A stretch of DNA of 64,000 nt from Diplocarpon mali (GCA_024741835.1 JAENRP010000183.1:1-64000); one strand, 5' to 3'; shown: positions 48,401 through 61,504, counted from the first letter of the stretch. Notes: generated from the letters alone by a model not told the origin. Numbers and translations: made by a program.

Positions 48401-48922
48401 TACTAATTAATATGTCTTAAAAATTTTGCCGAGCCCCCGCAGGGCGTTATTAGTAGTAATATTAGTCATAAAGTATATTTGAAAAAGTGTATTATAAGTA
48501 TCGTCTATAAATTATATCAATCTTTTCATATACTCATTTTTCTTATCTTAATTCTTTTAAAATAAATCAATTGAATTAGCATACCTTTAATACTTTTGTA
48601 AAAACTTTTCTTAATTAATACCTTTGCCTTAGAGTTCCTTATTTAAGAAATCATCGAAATCTAAGAATCCTTCCTTAATAGTAGAAATTCTATAGTTAAG
48701 CACCTTAATAGATGAATTTAGGAATACCTGCTATTCTATCTTACCTAACGTTCTATAGGTGCTTATTATATCTTCTAATAATCTTAGTGACTTACTATCC
48801 TATAAGAACCCTCCCTTTAATATTAGTTTATTATTAGTGGTGCTTAAGGACTTGCTACCTAAGGTAATAACCGATATATTCTTCTTAAGTATAGCCTTTT
48901 TACTTATGGTTAGTAGTGCTAT
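45448..48922 (-). pseudogene. gypsy-3B X1 (unknown protein)
   Basis: The unbroken counterpart of X1 in gypsy-3A is 3475 bp, about 1158 codons, from ATA at 48920-48922 to TGA at 45448-45450. Longest clean stretches read M-I-Y-L-A-E-Y-T-I-N-Y-F (48160 leftward), M-E-I-Y-K-H-Y-F-R-I (46879 leftward) and M-I-D-K-I-I-L-L-K-K (45864 leftward). One frameshift is visible near 46320, where copy A reads straight through. Palindromes at 48012, 47826, 46595 and 45773 encode L-T-Y-R-P-G-L-R-V, R-R-P-S-L, L-T-P-R-P-S-L-R-V and T-T-P-R-P-S-L-R-L, near residues 296, 358, 768 and 1042. No known domain is recognised; a structural or nucleic-acid-binding role would be a guess. Confidence 0.75.
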
Positions 48923-49530
48923 AATGAATTATTTAGTAGGGGGAGGGTAGTTCTAAATAAAGAGATGATTATTTAAGAAAGATTAATAATATAGGAGGCT
49001 TGTATTAGAAAAGATTGATAACAGAAAGATAATAGTAGTAGTACTGCTAGTGCTAGTATTTAGTAGGATTATAGAAAAGGTAAAAAAAAGTATGATTGTA
49101 ATACGGGGAGAGGTTTATTTATAGAGATGGGAATCGCGCTAGTATACAAAGGAAAAGTAGGTATAAAGAGGCTGGAAGTAGGAATAAAAGTGGGGTATAA
49201 TATATATAAGGACCTATAATTAGTGAATGATAATTGTTAAAGGTAAGGATAATATTTTAAAGGTAAGCGTTAGAAAGTTGTATATAAAGGGAATAATCAA
49301 AGAATGAATTATATAAAGAGTAAAGTAAATAAAGAATATATATAGAATAAAATAATAGGTTAAGAATAAAGAGGTACTAGTATATAGAAAGTAGATAATC
49401 TTAAAAAAAATTCAATATCTAATTTGCAATCTCTTTAAATAGTTTTTAAAGGGGGGTAGACTATGATTTTCCAAATCGAATCGACTTAATTATTAGTTCT
49501 ATTATCACTTTAGAGTCTTCTTCTCTTATA
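48923..49530 (-). promoter_or_regulatory. X2-X1 intergenic region of gypsy-3B with TATA box
   Basis: Counterpart of 32505-33110. On the element strand CTCTATAAATAAACC sits at 49110-49124, about 190 bp before the X1 start. The TATA core is intact in both copies although surrounding bases differ. No coding signal seen. Confidence 0.5.
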
Positions 49531-52500
49531 TTAGTTCTTATTTTTCAGCGATTTCTCAACTTTAGGGACCTCTCTTAAAGGATCTTTTATTAATACCCTT
49601 AGATTTAATAACTGAGGTTTATTCGGACTATCTTATAGGCTTAAGCCAGCTGAGTCCAACCTTACTCGCGTGTAGGCTTATAAGTTAGTCTTGGCGTTTC
49701 TAAGCTTAAGGGTAAAAACAGGGGATTGGTTCCCAAATTAGGGTCTAATACTATACTAGCGTTTCGGTTTGCCTCTTTTCCGAATTTTCTTGCAATAATA
49801 CCTTTATTAATTAGTGCATTAGGCTCTCGGATAGCATTTACTTTATTGCGCTATCCTTAAGACTTAAGGCTATAAAGAAGCGACTTAGTATTTATAACGT
49901 TCGTCTAGGCCTTAATAAGGGCGTTAAAGAGCTTTTAATTATATTTTATAAAGTGGATTTTCAATTCGTCTTTATTAAGAAGAAATAACTCCTGTACTTC
50001 GATTATAACCGATGGATCTATCTAAGAGCGTCGACTAATAATAGCTTTAAAGAGGCTATTGCAATTCTTAAGATGAAAAGCTGCTTTAAAAGGTATAGTG
50101 GTTCTACTTGTATTAATCTATTAAAGTATGAGAGGTTACTTTAAAGTAAAGACTGAAAAGATAAAATCGGAGATTTGAGTCTTATTTTTTAAAGTATTCT
50201 TATTATAAACGGCTGTATAGTTATTATAAAAGGCTATAAAACTACTAGTCTTATAAGAATTGTCTAAAAGCATTTTAAAAAGGTATCCCTATTTTGTTAT
50301 TATTATAATTAGATTGCTATTATTAGTAATAGGTCGCAAGATCTCCTTTTGCTTTAATTTCGCGGTTATTTAAGCTAGTTGAGATTTTAAATTAAGTACT
50401 TAGGAAGTCTATCGACTTGTCTTCTTTGTGGATAGAGTGAGTTTTATATTCGATTAAGAGCTGACCTACTTATTAAGGCTTTTAGAAGCTGGCCTTTATC
50501 TAATTAGTAGGATCTGATAATCTAAGACTTACTTTCTAATAAAATTGACTTGCGGGCTAGGACTATAAGTAAAAATCGGAATTTCTTTATTAGTAGTACT
50601 TATATCTCTCTTTATTGAAATGACTTAATTGTAAAGACTAAGGCCAATTAATTAAGGAGGTTTAAGGTAGGCTATAAGCTGATAGGCTCTTTTATTTTTT
50701 ACTATTATAGCTAAGAGGTAGAGTCTATAATGTATTTGAAGGACTTATTAAGTGAGATTGAATATCATATTATAGAGAAAATAAGAAGGTATAAAGGTTG
50801 CGTTATCTATAGGGCAGAAGTAATAAAGGTATATCTCTACTTCTTATCTTATTATAAAAAGGAATATACTTATAAAAGCATTATTATTAGTAGTAAAATT
50901 GTCGGTTAGGAAGCGGTATCCAAAGGGTTCAGGTATTATAATTGACCCTTCTTCTTCTATTTCCTCTTACTATTTATTACTTAATAATATTAAAAAGAAA
51001 GAATTATTCTATTTAATTGGCTTTAATGCCTTTAAGGCTTTGGGATTAGCCTTGAATTTTATAGCACTTAAAGATGCTTCTATTATTAATAGGTTGGATT
51101 TGCGTATCTTTAAAGAGATAAAGAACTGATTATTAGGGTAGATTAGAAAAAGATCGATATCTTTTATTATATAGAGAAGTTTAAGGTATTTAATAGTTTT
51201 ATTAATATTAAATCCTTTATAATTAAGACTATAGTAAACTAAAAGAGAGCGAATATAAAGGTCGCAAAGTCTTTTCCTTTCGATTCTTATACTAAGAAGA
51301 TACTATCGAAAGCAAGTCTTTATTATAAAGGACACTTGAATATTATATTATTCTTTAAGCTTAAGGTTGAGAATGACCGATTAAGGTACGTTGCTATAAT
51401 TATAAATGTCTTAATTAATAGATTTCTCTTTGCGTTCTCTTTCTTATAAGATAAAATAGTCTCGCTTGGTATCTAAGAGACTAGGTTCTTAACTTTTATA
51501 ATTATTAAAGAATTGAATAATATCTATAGGGGCGAACTTGTTTAGGATAAGCTATTGAATCTATCTAATAGCTCTCTTAATTGTCTTTAGAGCAGTAGGA
51601 ATAAGGTCTTCCCTTATATTATTATTTTTAAAATAGTTGTATATAAATATAAAGAAGTTAAGAACTAGCTCCTTTAAGTTATTAAGGAAGGAGTTTAAGC
51701 GAGCGTATAATCCTTTAATTTTAAATTATAAATTAGCTAAAGTAGCTATTAAACGATCTATCCTTTTTAAAGGTTAAGTTAAAATAGGTCGTTTAGCTAA
51801 AGGAGAGTCCTTTAAAGATTCTGAAAATTCTAAAGAGGCTGCGCTAAGCGTTTAGGTAGTTTATTTAGCAGCGGTTTTTAAAATCATTTTAATAAGAGGC
51901 AAGTTAGGTCTAGTTTTAAAATTCTCATTTCTAACTCTTAGTCTAGGACCGCGAGTTAAAATTATATAGTTTAGCACTTATTATATCTTTAAGTTAAGAA
52001 GCGAATTTTAAAGTAGGCTTAATTATAAATAACCAATTCCCTTCTTTATTATTAAAGAATTCTTATCTAAACCTTAGCATAAGAGTCTAGTTCTCTTTTA
52101 AAATAAGCAAATTATAAGCAGAAGTGCAGAGCCTTAGCATATTAATAATAGTGCTATTAGGTAGGATAATATCTATAGCCTAATTTGATCTTTTTATAGT
52201 CTTATTAGCTGCTATAAGTACTGTATTAGATAAGCCTATAAATCTGCAACCGCGAATTCGATTGCTTCAGAATTTTACTACTCCTTTTTAAATAATAAAG
52301 AAATTGAGAATCTAAATAGCTTTAGCTATAGGAGTATTTTCCTTAAGAATTTTTAATAACACTTGCCTTCTATTATTAGAATCAATATTTGTTAGGAAGC
52401 GTAAATGAAATAGGAGTCCTCTCTTATTAGTGGCTAAATTATCCAGTTGTCGAATAGATTCTTTCCTTTTATCTTAATCCGTTTTGAAAGTATCGGCCAA

Positions 52501-52803
52501 GGTTATGTATTAATTTGCGTTAATTAAGAATTCCTCTTTAAAGATTCCCTTCAGTTTTAATTCTTTAGTTAAGAAGTTGTTAAATTAGAGAATTCCAGAG
52601 GCCACTTAAGTTGAAAGGTTATTAATAGTATTCGCATAAGCTAAAAGGAGTTTTTATTACTTTATATCTCTTAAGGCTGCGTAGGTCGATTTAAAGCTCT
52701 TTAATGATGCAATAGCTTTGCTATCTTAAGAGAAGTTTGTAACTAGTGCTTATTTATCCCTTATTATAGTAGATAAAACCATTTGTAAGTTCTTTAGAGG
52801 TAT
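49531..52803 (-). pseudogene. gypsy-3B X2 (unknown protein, paralogue of X1)
   Basis: Colinear with 33111-36383 and exactly the same length, 3273 bp. The start ATG has become ATA at 52801-52803. Stretches such as K-N-K-T-Q-I-S-D-F-I-F-S and K-V-N-A-I-R-E-P-N-A-L-I-N-K-G read cleanly between RIP-type stops. Palindromes at 51933, 50547 and 49664 match those of copy A; the last has lost a base or two, giving L-T-Y-K-P-T-R-E. A stop-free plus-strand stretch at 50899-51129 is an antisense shadow. No domain is recognised; paralogy with X1 is the main information. Confidence 0.72.
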
Positions 52804-53110
52804 ATTACTTATAAAAGATAGGGAGTATAAATAAGAGAGTTCAATAGGGTATAAGAATTAAAAGGGCATATAAGTTGCAATAGGTTTATTATATATATAT
52901 TAAGGAAATTGGACTTTTTATTTATTATTTAAGGAAAGTAATAGGAATGCTATAATTAAAGGCTAATATTAAGAATGTAAAATAAGTCAGAGTAGGCAAG
53001 AATTTAAAGTAATTTTAAAAGATCTATATTTTAAATAATAAAGGAGGCGTCCTTACCGAAAATGTAAAAGTAAGAATTAGAGAAAGGTAGGATAATTAAT
53101 AGGCTAAGAA
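52804..53110 (-). other. gypsy-3B pol-X2 intergenic region
   Basis: Counterpart of 36384-36690. It contains the TATATATATT run near 52890-52902. Nothing else seen. Confidence 0.35.
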
Positions 53111-56100
53111 ATCGTTTAATATTCCTATTTGCGTTCTTCGGATATTTTAGGAATAATAACTTAAGGTTGCGATTAGTTAAGTATTTTAATATTCTTTATT
53201 TATAAGACCGGCTTATAAGTCAAGTTGGAAAAATCTTAGTCTTTGTCTAAGGGTTTAAAATTGCTTATATTACTATTAGTTCTTATAAAAGATTCGAAGG
53301 TTGTATTAATTTCTAATTCGTCTTTTAAAGGGAATAAGGTCTGGTTGTATTAGTAAAAGTGCTTTAGTCGGTTGGCTATAAAGGTTCCTTTAATATTAAT
53401 TCTATTAAGTTCTTAAAGAGAATAGTATCCTTTTTCTTTTTACTTAGATTTAACTTTAAATAGGCTAAGCTATTGATAGTTAAGTTTAGTATTTACTAAT
53501 ATATTAATACTTCTTATAATATTATAGACTAGGATAAGATTATCTTTTTAAATAGGGTGCGTTTTAAGTACTTTAGAAGTAGCCTATACTTCTTTAGCTT
53601 TTTCCTTATATTATTTCTTTTGTAGAATGATTTCCTTTATATCTATATCTTAGAGCTTAAGTTATTGGCATTTTATTGCTAGTAAATTAGAATAGTTCTG
53701 AATTTGACTATAGTCGAATAATCTCTAAATAGGCTATTAGGATTTAAGAGGGAGCTATGCCTCTCTACTATAAATAAGGAAAAATAGTATAACTTTAGTC
53801 GGTTTATAAATTATTATTTAATAAGTAAAGAGTATTTTATAAAAGTATTTTATCTAATTCTTAAATCCTCTATAAGTAACTTTAGATAGCCTATTAAGAA
53901 TGTTGCGATATCTTTGCTTTATTACTCTATTAGCTTTCGAATTATACGCTAAGATTTGAACCCGTTTAATGCTATATTTTTACGAAAAAGCTTTAACTAC
54001 TCCTTTTTTTTCAAGGCCTCTATTAATAGTTAGTTTGCTAAAAAGTCTATAGCAATAGACTATATCTTCTTAAAGGAACTTTGCAATAGATTTAAAGTTA
54101 GTAGATTTTAAAGGTTGTCCTTTAAACTATCCTAATAGGTCTTCCTTTATTAAAATAAAATATATAATCCTATTTTCGATTATTAGTACTTATATAATAT
54201 TAAGACTGACTTTATAGAAAAGGCCTAATAGCTAAGTTAGGAATAGGGGATTCTCTTTATAACTAGGTTTTTATTTCTAATAAGGGACGCAACTTTTTAT
54301 AAAGGCTTTATAATCCTTAAAAGAACCCTTTTAAAAGAATTTCTTTAAGAGTCGGTGGTAGGTGGACTTAGCTCTTTAGTGGCTAGTTTCCTTATGAATA
54401 TCCTAAATAGCCTTAGCCTTTAGTTTTTTATTATTTAAGCAGAGTTGTATAAGGAATGAGTTATTGCTCCTTTTGAATAATCGTCTTTCTTGCATTAGAT
54501 AAATCAGAGCTTTAGCTTTAAATTTTTAAAAATCTTTAAAAGCAACTGTCTTTAGTTGTTTAAGCGTGATTAAAAGTTTTGCGATTTCTTTAAAGTCACT
54601 TAAGTAGTTAAGTAATAAAATTCTCTTATTTAACTCGCGGGCTAGGCTTGTAAGTTAAGTCCCTTTAAGGCGATATATTAATAAATAACTAACTTCGTTC
54701 TTTACCTACTTATTAATATCTATTTTATCTTCTTTAATTAAATTAAAAGGGTAGGGACGAGTTCTTTTTAAAAGGCTATTAGTAGTAGTGTTTTTTATCC
54801 TTGGAATATATTTGACTTTAAAGTCTATTAGTCTTATTTAAGCAATCCATTTTATTAGTAAGGCTTTTAATAGGTCGCTTATAGCTCTATTTAATTGTTC
54901 TACTAGCACTTTAGCATTAGTTTTAAGGATAAAGTAAGTGCTATAAAGGTCGCTTTTCATCTTTTTTATTACCTTTAGAGCGCCTTTGTATTCCCGCTTA
55001 ATAGTATTATACTTTATCTCTGCTAGATTCTAAAGACTACTTTTAAAGCGAGCTAGATGTCTTTTCTATTAGCTATTAGCTTATTAAAGGACGGCACCTT
55101 ATTCAATTAAACTTACGTTAACTGTTAGTATAATTAGCCTAGCATTAGCTTTATAGTTTATTTTAATTAGATATAGCGCTTTAAGTAACGCTTGCTTTAG
55201 TTGTTTTATAGCCTTTATTTAGGGTTCCTCTTATTGAAACTTAGCCCCTTTTTGAAATAAGGCGTAAATAGGTACTGCCTTTTTAGCAAAATCCTTAATT
55301 TAAATGCGATAGTATATTATAATGCTAATAAATGCGCGAGCTTCTGCTATATTATTATACCTCTTCTATTTGTTGATTTTGAGTACTTTAGCCCTCTAAG
55401 GACTTCGGCTATTAGAATTAGTAATGAAACTAATAATTTCTATTAATGGAAGATAGTATTATAACTTCGGATTAACTATTGCTCTTGCCCTTTCGAATTG
55501 TATAAGCACTTGGTCTAGGTTTTAAATGTATTCTATTATAAATCGTTATATGCTAGGAAGAACTTTTTTATAGTTATAGAATGATCTTAATCCTTTTACT
55601 CTTATATTATCTATATAAGGGAGCGCAATATTAGGTATATAATCTACTAGTATCTTATAGATTATTTAGATAAATTGAGCGATCGAATTTATAGTCCCTT
55701 AAGGTAATCTTATTATTTGAAGTAGCTTGAGAGGGGTTTGAATTGCTATTATATCTCTTGATTTAATATTAAGAATGAATTAGTTATATTTAAAGAAGAA
55801 GTTAATAAGAGAGCTGCGGGTTAATCTTGCGAATTTATTTAAGAACTTATCTATATTTAGAGGAATGTTAGCATCTTTAATAGTTACTTGGTTTATCTCT
55901 ACTATTGCTATTATTAGTTTATAAGTTCTTTTCTCTTTCTTAGCAATTAGGAACTATTTATTCTTGTAAGAGCTATTATAGAACTTGAGAATACCTTACT
56001 TTAGCTTATCCTTTAATATTTCGATTACCTTTTTTTAAAGAGCTTTAAAGACCTTGAATGTTTTCTTTTACTAGGCTTTGTAGGGTATTGTTTTAATCTT

Positions 56101-59100
56101 AATATAAGGCGTGACCTCTTTTCGAATCTGGCTAAGTTCCGTTTAGTTAAAAGCTAAGGCGTCCTTTTGATTTATTAAGGTTTTATAAAGTAGTTTGTAT
56201 TCTTATTTTATTAAGTCATCTTTAATTTTTAGTATATTGAAATGTTCTTTTATTAGTTAATATCTGATGGGTTTATTAGAAAATCTGCCTATAATAAACT
56301 TATCGAATTTGCTACTTGGCTTTAGAGGTCGAAGCTTCTTATTTTATTTAAACTAATCATCTAGTCCTTTAGGCTTTAAGCTATTAGAAATTCCTTAATC
56401 TACTGGTTGTATTTTATCGGCCTTACTTTTATATATAGTTCGAATATTAGCTAGTACTATACTTCTCTACTTCTTTCCTTTTTTATTAAATCTTATAAAA
56501 TGGTTTGAATTTTCCTTTTTAAAAATAAATAAAAGATTTTTTAAGTTATTAATTTAAAGTGCGTAAATAGAAATGTTATTAGTAATTTTATTATTTTTCA
56601 TTTGCGGGTCCGGCTTGTAAGTGGTTTTTAGGTTTTTTAAAATAATTAGTAAATTGTCGAAATTTATAAAATGAATTATCTTCTTTATTTTATTTTTCTT
56701 TTTTTTAATTATTAAGCTAATAAAACGCCGATTGTACTATTTTTTAAAATTCTAGATTTGACTCTTAGTCTAGGACTGCAAGTTAAATCGCTATTATTCA
56801 AAATTGGCAAACTCACCTTTCTTTTGCTATAACTCTTTGCTAAGTGCTTTTCTTTACTAGTATTAAGCTTAGCCCTTATGCTGGCTAATCGTTTTTTAAA
56901 ACCTTATTTTAGAATTCGATTATATCTCTTGCGATAACTATTTATCCTTTTAAAGATCGATCTGTATTTTAAAGACTAGCTTTTATAAGACTATCTTTAG
57001 GATAGTTAAATATTAGCTAAGATTCTAAAATAAAGGGCATTTTTAAAAGAATATTATTTGAAGAATTCTCTATTATTAGAAAGTTAGTATAATTAACGAT
57101 TCCTTTGATTCTAACCTTTACGTTTTTCACCTATCTATTAAAATTGTATTTTGATTTAGAGATAGTTGAATAAATAAGGAGTCGATTGCTAACGATTGTT
57201 AATTGAGCCATTTCTGCCACTTTTCTAATTATTATATTAACTTTTGAATTATAATCGATTAGAGCCTTTACTTTAATTAATTCTTCTATTGAATAAATAA
57301 TAATAGGACTTTTTATTATAACTGCTGAATAATTTCGATTAATATTCTAAGATATTAAAGCTATTGCCATAATGTTATAGTACCTCTAGGTTCCTTTGTC
57401 TTTTGTAATCTAAAGACATTTGATTAAGGCTAGGTGCTTTTCGAAATTCTTTTATATTATAATTTCTATTTCCTTATTATTATTCAAATCTTTAAAGGCA
57501 ATTAGGATATGCTTTCTTAGCACTTTATTAAAGCGTTTAGTTAAATTAAATAGGTCTTTAAACGTAAGGTTAATTTGCTAAGCTATGATATTTTTTATAG
57601 CTTTCTTTATTGCAGTTGAACTAGCGTATTTATTAATGAATTTTTCCTATTTCAATATCTGTCTTTTTCGCTTGAGGTCAGGGGTCTGCGTAATAACTTC
57701 AACTTCTTAATCTTTAAGCTTAGAGCTATCTTTATCTATTATATCTCTGATTAATTTATCTACTATATCGGCTTTATCCTTATCTACTGCGGTTTTAGAT
57801 TATTAGGTATCTTTTAGCATTTGGACTCTATATTAAGATTCTTAAGTTATATATATTGATTTCTGGACTTTGGCTGGTTTTATTAGTATTAAGGAAGTAG
57901 TAGATCTAAAAGGACGCCGAGTATTCTAAGGGTTTTTAAATATAGAAGTAGCATTAATATCAATAGATATATTGTTATTAACCTATCTTAAGATAAAGAT
58001 GCTTCTAACTTCTATAGCTATTTAATTAGAAGCTAAGTCCTTAAGAACTCCTTTAAGTAGGTTGCTAATTAGACTTATATATATATAAGTTGGAATTTTG
58101 GCATTTATATTTATAATACGCTATTATTCGACTAAATTCTTGTTCTATTTTATACTATATATTATTATTCGAATAGTCTATAACTATAAGCGATTCTAGT
58201 GCTTTTTAATAAGGATAGCTTTTGGCCTAGGATCTTTAATATAAAGCATCTTATACTTATTAATATATATGACCTTAGTGTTAATAAAATAATAGAAAAG
58301 AGGGTAATTGTTATAATACTTATATAGAGTGCAGTTGGGTTCTTTATTATTATAAAAGTTGTAAGTTAATCGTCTTCTATTGCTATTCCTTTGGTATCTT
58401 ATAGTATTGATATTAGTAGAGTATTAATTAGGATTAATTTCTCCTTCTTTAATCAACTGTTGAGTTCTTATATTAGCTAGTTGTTCCAAATGATAAGAAG
58501 CAGGAGTTTGGTAATAGGAACTACTATATTAGCTTATAATAGCCGAGTTTTGCCTATTACCAAATTAGGGAATATGCTGTTTTTCTTATAAGAGATTATT
58601 AATCTTAGTTTCTAAGCTCTAGATTTAGAGTTTTGCAAATTAGGTCTTAAGTTTTTTAATTCTAAGGTTGGATCTTACTCCTAGGTCAGGACTATAAGTG
58701 AAAGGTATGATTATTAGGTTCTTCTTTGCTTCCTTTGTAACTTCTAAAGCCTTTGAGTATTCTTGGACTAGGCTTTTGAGGTCTTTAGTATAAGAGGGAG
58801 TAGGGGCTTTTTCCTATTTTATAATATTAATGGTTCTTTTACTAAGATCTGATTTTAAAGTAAAGGCTGAGAATTCCTTAAATAAGGCAAAGGTTATAAG
58901 GTCTTGCTTATTAATCCTAAAATGCTTAATGATCTTATTTTAAAGGCTAATAGGTAATTTAAGTAAGAAAAGGCGGCCTCTTTCAACTTTGCTAAGTATT
59001 TTCTAACTAATTAAGGTATTTAATATATAAGTAAAAGTCTGATAGTAGTTCTTAAGTTCCTTAGGAGTTCGAGTGATTAGAACAAATTCCTTTAAGAAAG

Positions 59101-59650
59101 CTAGAGTATTGCGAATCTACTATCTATTAAATTCTTAGAATTCAGACTTAAGAGCCTTAATAAGAAGTTCTTATAAACTATACGTTTTCTATTTAAAGAG
59201 GGACTTGATAATATCTTTACTTATATAATTATAGTAGTAAGGAAGTTGAGAAATCATATCCTTTTATATAATATTAAAATTGTAATAAGTTTCCTTATAT
59301 TGCTTAAGGAAATTAGTAATATTAGCGCCTATGAAGTAAGGAGCGCTAAGGGAACTAGGGAGGGGAAAGTGACTAGTAATAGCCTTAAATATAGCTATTA
59401 TCGTTTTATACTAACTATTTAAGTTGATAGAATCTATAAAGGGCAAAGGAGAAGCTTTGATATTGCGAGATTGATTGCTAGGTAAAGTACTTCGAAATTT
59501 AAAAGGACTTAAAGAACGTTTAGAATCTGAGTTAATTTTAAAGTAATTAAGACGAGTTTAAAAAGATTCGGATAAAAGGTTAGTGAAAAGTTTAAAATTA
59601 TTATTATTTTTAGTGTTTTCTAATATCGATATTGAAAAAGCAAGTAGTAG
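53111..59650 (-). pseudogene. gypsy-3B gag-pol
   Basis: Same layout as 36691-43245. Gag core is near 59330-58800, with T-Y-S-P-D-L-G-V-R-S from a palindrome at 58677. Protease-like A-L-I-D-Y-N-S-K-V-N near 57245-57275 keeps the catalytic Asp that copy A lost. Reverse transcriptase spans about 56190-55420, RNase H about 55410-54760 and integrase about 54220-53580. Palindromes lie at 59686, 58677, 56760, 56600, 54632 and 53198. Length and order fit a full Ty3/gypsy polyprotein of about 2180 codons. The frame is broken by many TAA/TAG codons. Confidence 0.87.
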
Positions 59651-60388
59651 TCTTAAGTTATTTAAGGATGTCTTTTTATCCTCTTACTTATAGGCTAGGC
59701 CTAAGAGTAGAATTCCGAATTCTATTAAAAGTTTAATTTGAGTTTGCTAAAAGATTTTAAATAGGTATTAAATAGCTAATAGGAGTATTGCGACTAATTG
59801 TAATAAGATAAGGTTTACTTAATTAAAGACTAATTTCTAAAATAAGGTTTATATTTAAGATTCTTCTTAGCCTTTAGGCTAATTCCTATTAGTCCTTAGA
59901 ATAAAAGGGTCTTTAAAGACGATTCTAAGGTAGTTTTTAGAGTTCTATTAAGCTAAGGCAGTTGAATTATCAAATTCGGATTTTTAAAAATTCTAAGGAG
60001 GTACTTTTAATTAGAGTTTACGCTTAGTATTATTTAAGTATTCGAAACTACTACTATTTGAGATTGCTATTATAAGGTTCGCCAAACTTTTTATATTAAG
60101 AAGCCGAAAATTCCGAAAATCTTAGAGTTAAGGAAGAAAATAGGGGTTTTTAAAGCAGAGCCGAAAAGGGAAAATCTAAGGTTATTAATAGTTATTAAAC
60201 GAAAATCGACAGTTTTAAGTAACTGGGCGATTAAGGATAAGGTTTTTAGAATTAATTAAAATGCTATAAGTGTTTTAAAGATATATTTTTTTTTTTAAAA
60301 GGCCGGTCTCTTAATTGCAAACTAAGAGATCGATAAGGTCGTATAGGAATAGAAATCTCAAGAAATCGGTCCCTGCGTAGGTTACTAA
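59651..60388 (-). other. gypsy-3B leader with stem-loop
   Basis: About 740 bp between PBS and gag. It has a stem-loop at 60305-60331 (GGTCTCTTA paired with TAAGAGATC, 9 nt loop) and a T tract of about 12 at 60286-60297. The partner stem-loop in gypsy-3A is near 61919-61946. No gene seen. Confidence 0.6.
60372..60388 (-). other. gypsy-3B primer-binding site
   Basis: The element strand reads TTAGTAACCTACGCAGG directly after the 5' LTR. The gypsy-3A copy is TTAGTGACCTACGCAGG, so the ancestral form was probably TGGTGACCTACGCAGG, which pairs with a tRNA ending CCTGCGTAGGTCACCA. I cannot name the tRNA. Confidence 0.65.
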
Positions 60389-60634
60389 TATAAAATAGAA
60401 GGGGAATAATATAAGAATAGGCCTAAGGGAAGACCTAAAAACCAAAAGAGGAAGCACTATAAGCAGGCTTTCTTAAATAAGATGTTAGGAATAAGTCCTA
60501 AGTATAGGGTATATTTAGTACTTATAGCAACGCGCGCTATCTTTATATATAGAAGATGGCCCTTTTATCCTCCTACCGTCCTACGCCGATCATATGATAT
60601 ATGTCATAAGACCTATCCATCTTAGGTCTCTATA
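60389..60634 (-). repeat. gypsy-3B 5' LTR
   Basis: 246 bp, TATAAAATAG to GGTCTCTATA, followed by TSD ATAT. Confidence 0.92.
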
Positions 60635-60638
60635 ATAT

Positions 60639-61302
60639 AATAAATGTAATACGCATTAAAGGTACTATTAAAGTACTAATAATTAAGATTATTAGTACTC
60701 TTATATATAATATAGCGCATATATGCGTTATTATATTCTATTATAGGCTCTAGTATATAACGCGCAGCAGGGGCAGGGCTCTTAGGCGGCAGCGGTAGTA
60801 AAGGCGGCAGCAGGGGCGGCGGCAATAGTAGCAGCGGCTTATTACCTAGCAGGCGCTAAGACGAGTGCGCTAGGGTTGCAGCTCCTAAGGGAGCGCTAGC
60901 GACTTAGCGCAAAGTCAGTATAACGCAAGGTATAAGGGCTCTAAGGGTCTTACTTTATAAGGGCGGCTAGGGCTATAATAAGTAAGAGTTCCTTTTATAT
61001 TTAAAAATTATTAGTATAAAGATAATATTTTTAAATAATAAAGGAGGGTTATTTTTAAAAGAAGGGAAGGAGAACCTCTATAATAGAAATACTCTATAGG
61101 AAGCCTAATAGAGTACTAGCATAGAATTGCAAAGATTCCTAAGCGCGCTTATTACCTATAGCGACCCTTCTTATTTTAAAAGGAACGACCTCTAAAGGAG
61201 CAGTATATAAGATAAAGCCTCTTTTCTTTATAACTGCTATTCTTTCTTTTATTTTATCTATATAATTAAGCGATTCTAAAAGCATCGCCTAATTAAGGGG
61301 TA
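60639..61302 (+). other. copia-2b 3' non-coding zone
   Basis: Inverted counterpart of copia-2a 2496-3165. It contains GCAGCAGGGGCAGG and GGCGGCAGCGG microrepeats and the sequence next to the 3' LTR (GCATCGCCTAATTAAGGGG), a possible purine-rich primer site. No gene seen. Confidence 0.7.
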
Positions 61303-61499
61303 TATTATATAGAATAGGCAGAGTCTCCACTTATTTTAAAGACCCTTTATATAATTCTGCTAAGTTATAGACTCTCCCTTTTCTTTCCGAAGTCTCCTTA
61401 CTATATATATACTAGATAATAATACAATTAATCATCTTCCCCTACTTTTGCAAGCCTCCTAAGCGACCTAATGAAGGCCCTCCAGCCGACCGCACTATA
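61303..61499 (+). repeat. copia-2b 3' LTR
   Basis: 197 bp, TATTATATAGAAT to CCGCACTATA, followed by TSD AATTC at 61500-61504. Confidence 0.92.
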
Positions 61500-61504
61500 A
61501 ATTC

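Larger units (their letters stand above)
44863..60634 (-). mobile_element. gypsy-3B, intact-length giant Ty3/gypsy element inserted in copia-2b
   Basis: 15,772 bp including a 28 bp N gap. It has 246 bp LTRs and TSD ATAT at 44859-44862 and 60635-60638. It is colinear with gypsy-3A end to end but unbroken, so it serves as the reference for reconstructing 3A. The minus-strand order is LTR, PBS, leader, gag-pol, X2, X1, LTR. Differences from 3A are mostly transitions in both directions, consistent with independent RIP of two copies. Confidence 0.94.
43466..61499 (+). mobile_element. copia-2b, internally deleted non-autonomous copia-2, inserted in gypsy-3A leader
   Basis: TSD AATTC lies at 43461-43465 and 61500-61504, and the uninterrupted target is visible in gypsy-3B near 59879-59887. 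LTRs are 196 and 197 bp. With gypsy-3B removed it is only about 2.26 kb: LTR, leader, N-terminal gag to 44822, then a jump to sequence equivalent to copia-2a 3205 in the 3' zone, then LTR. The missing 5.3 kb (copia-2a 3205 to 8538) contains the zinc knuckle and all of pol. The join lies at a 3 bp shared AGG. Confidence 0.92.

Noticed and set aside
50899..51129. Stop-free plus-strand stretch, also open in gypsy-3A at 34474-34708
   Set aside because: The minus strand carries the longer colinear X2 frame through the same bases, with stops only at RIP-prone Gln codons. The plus frame closes on both sides.
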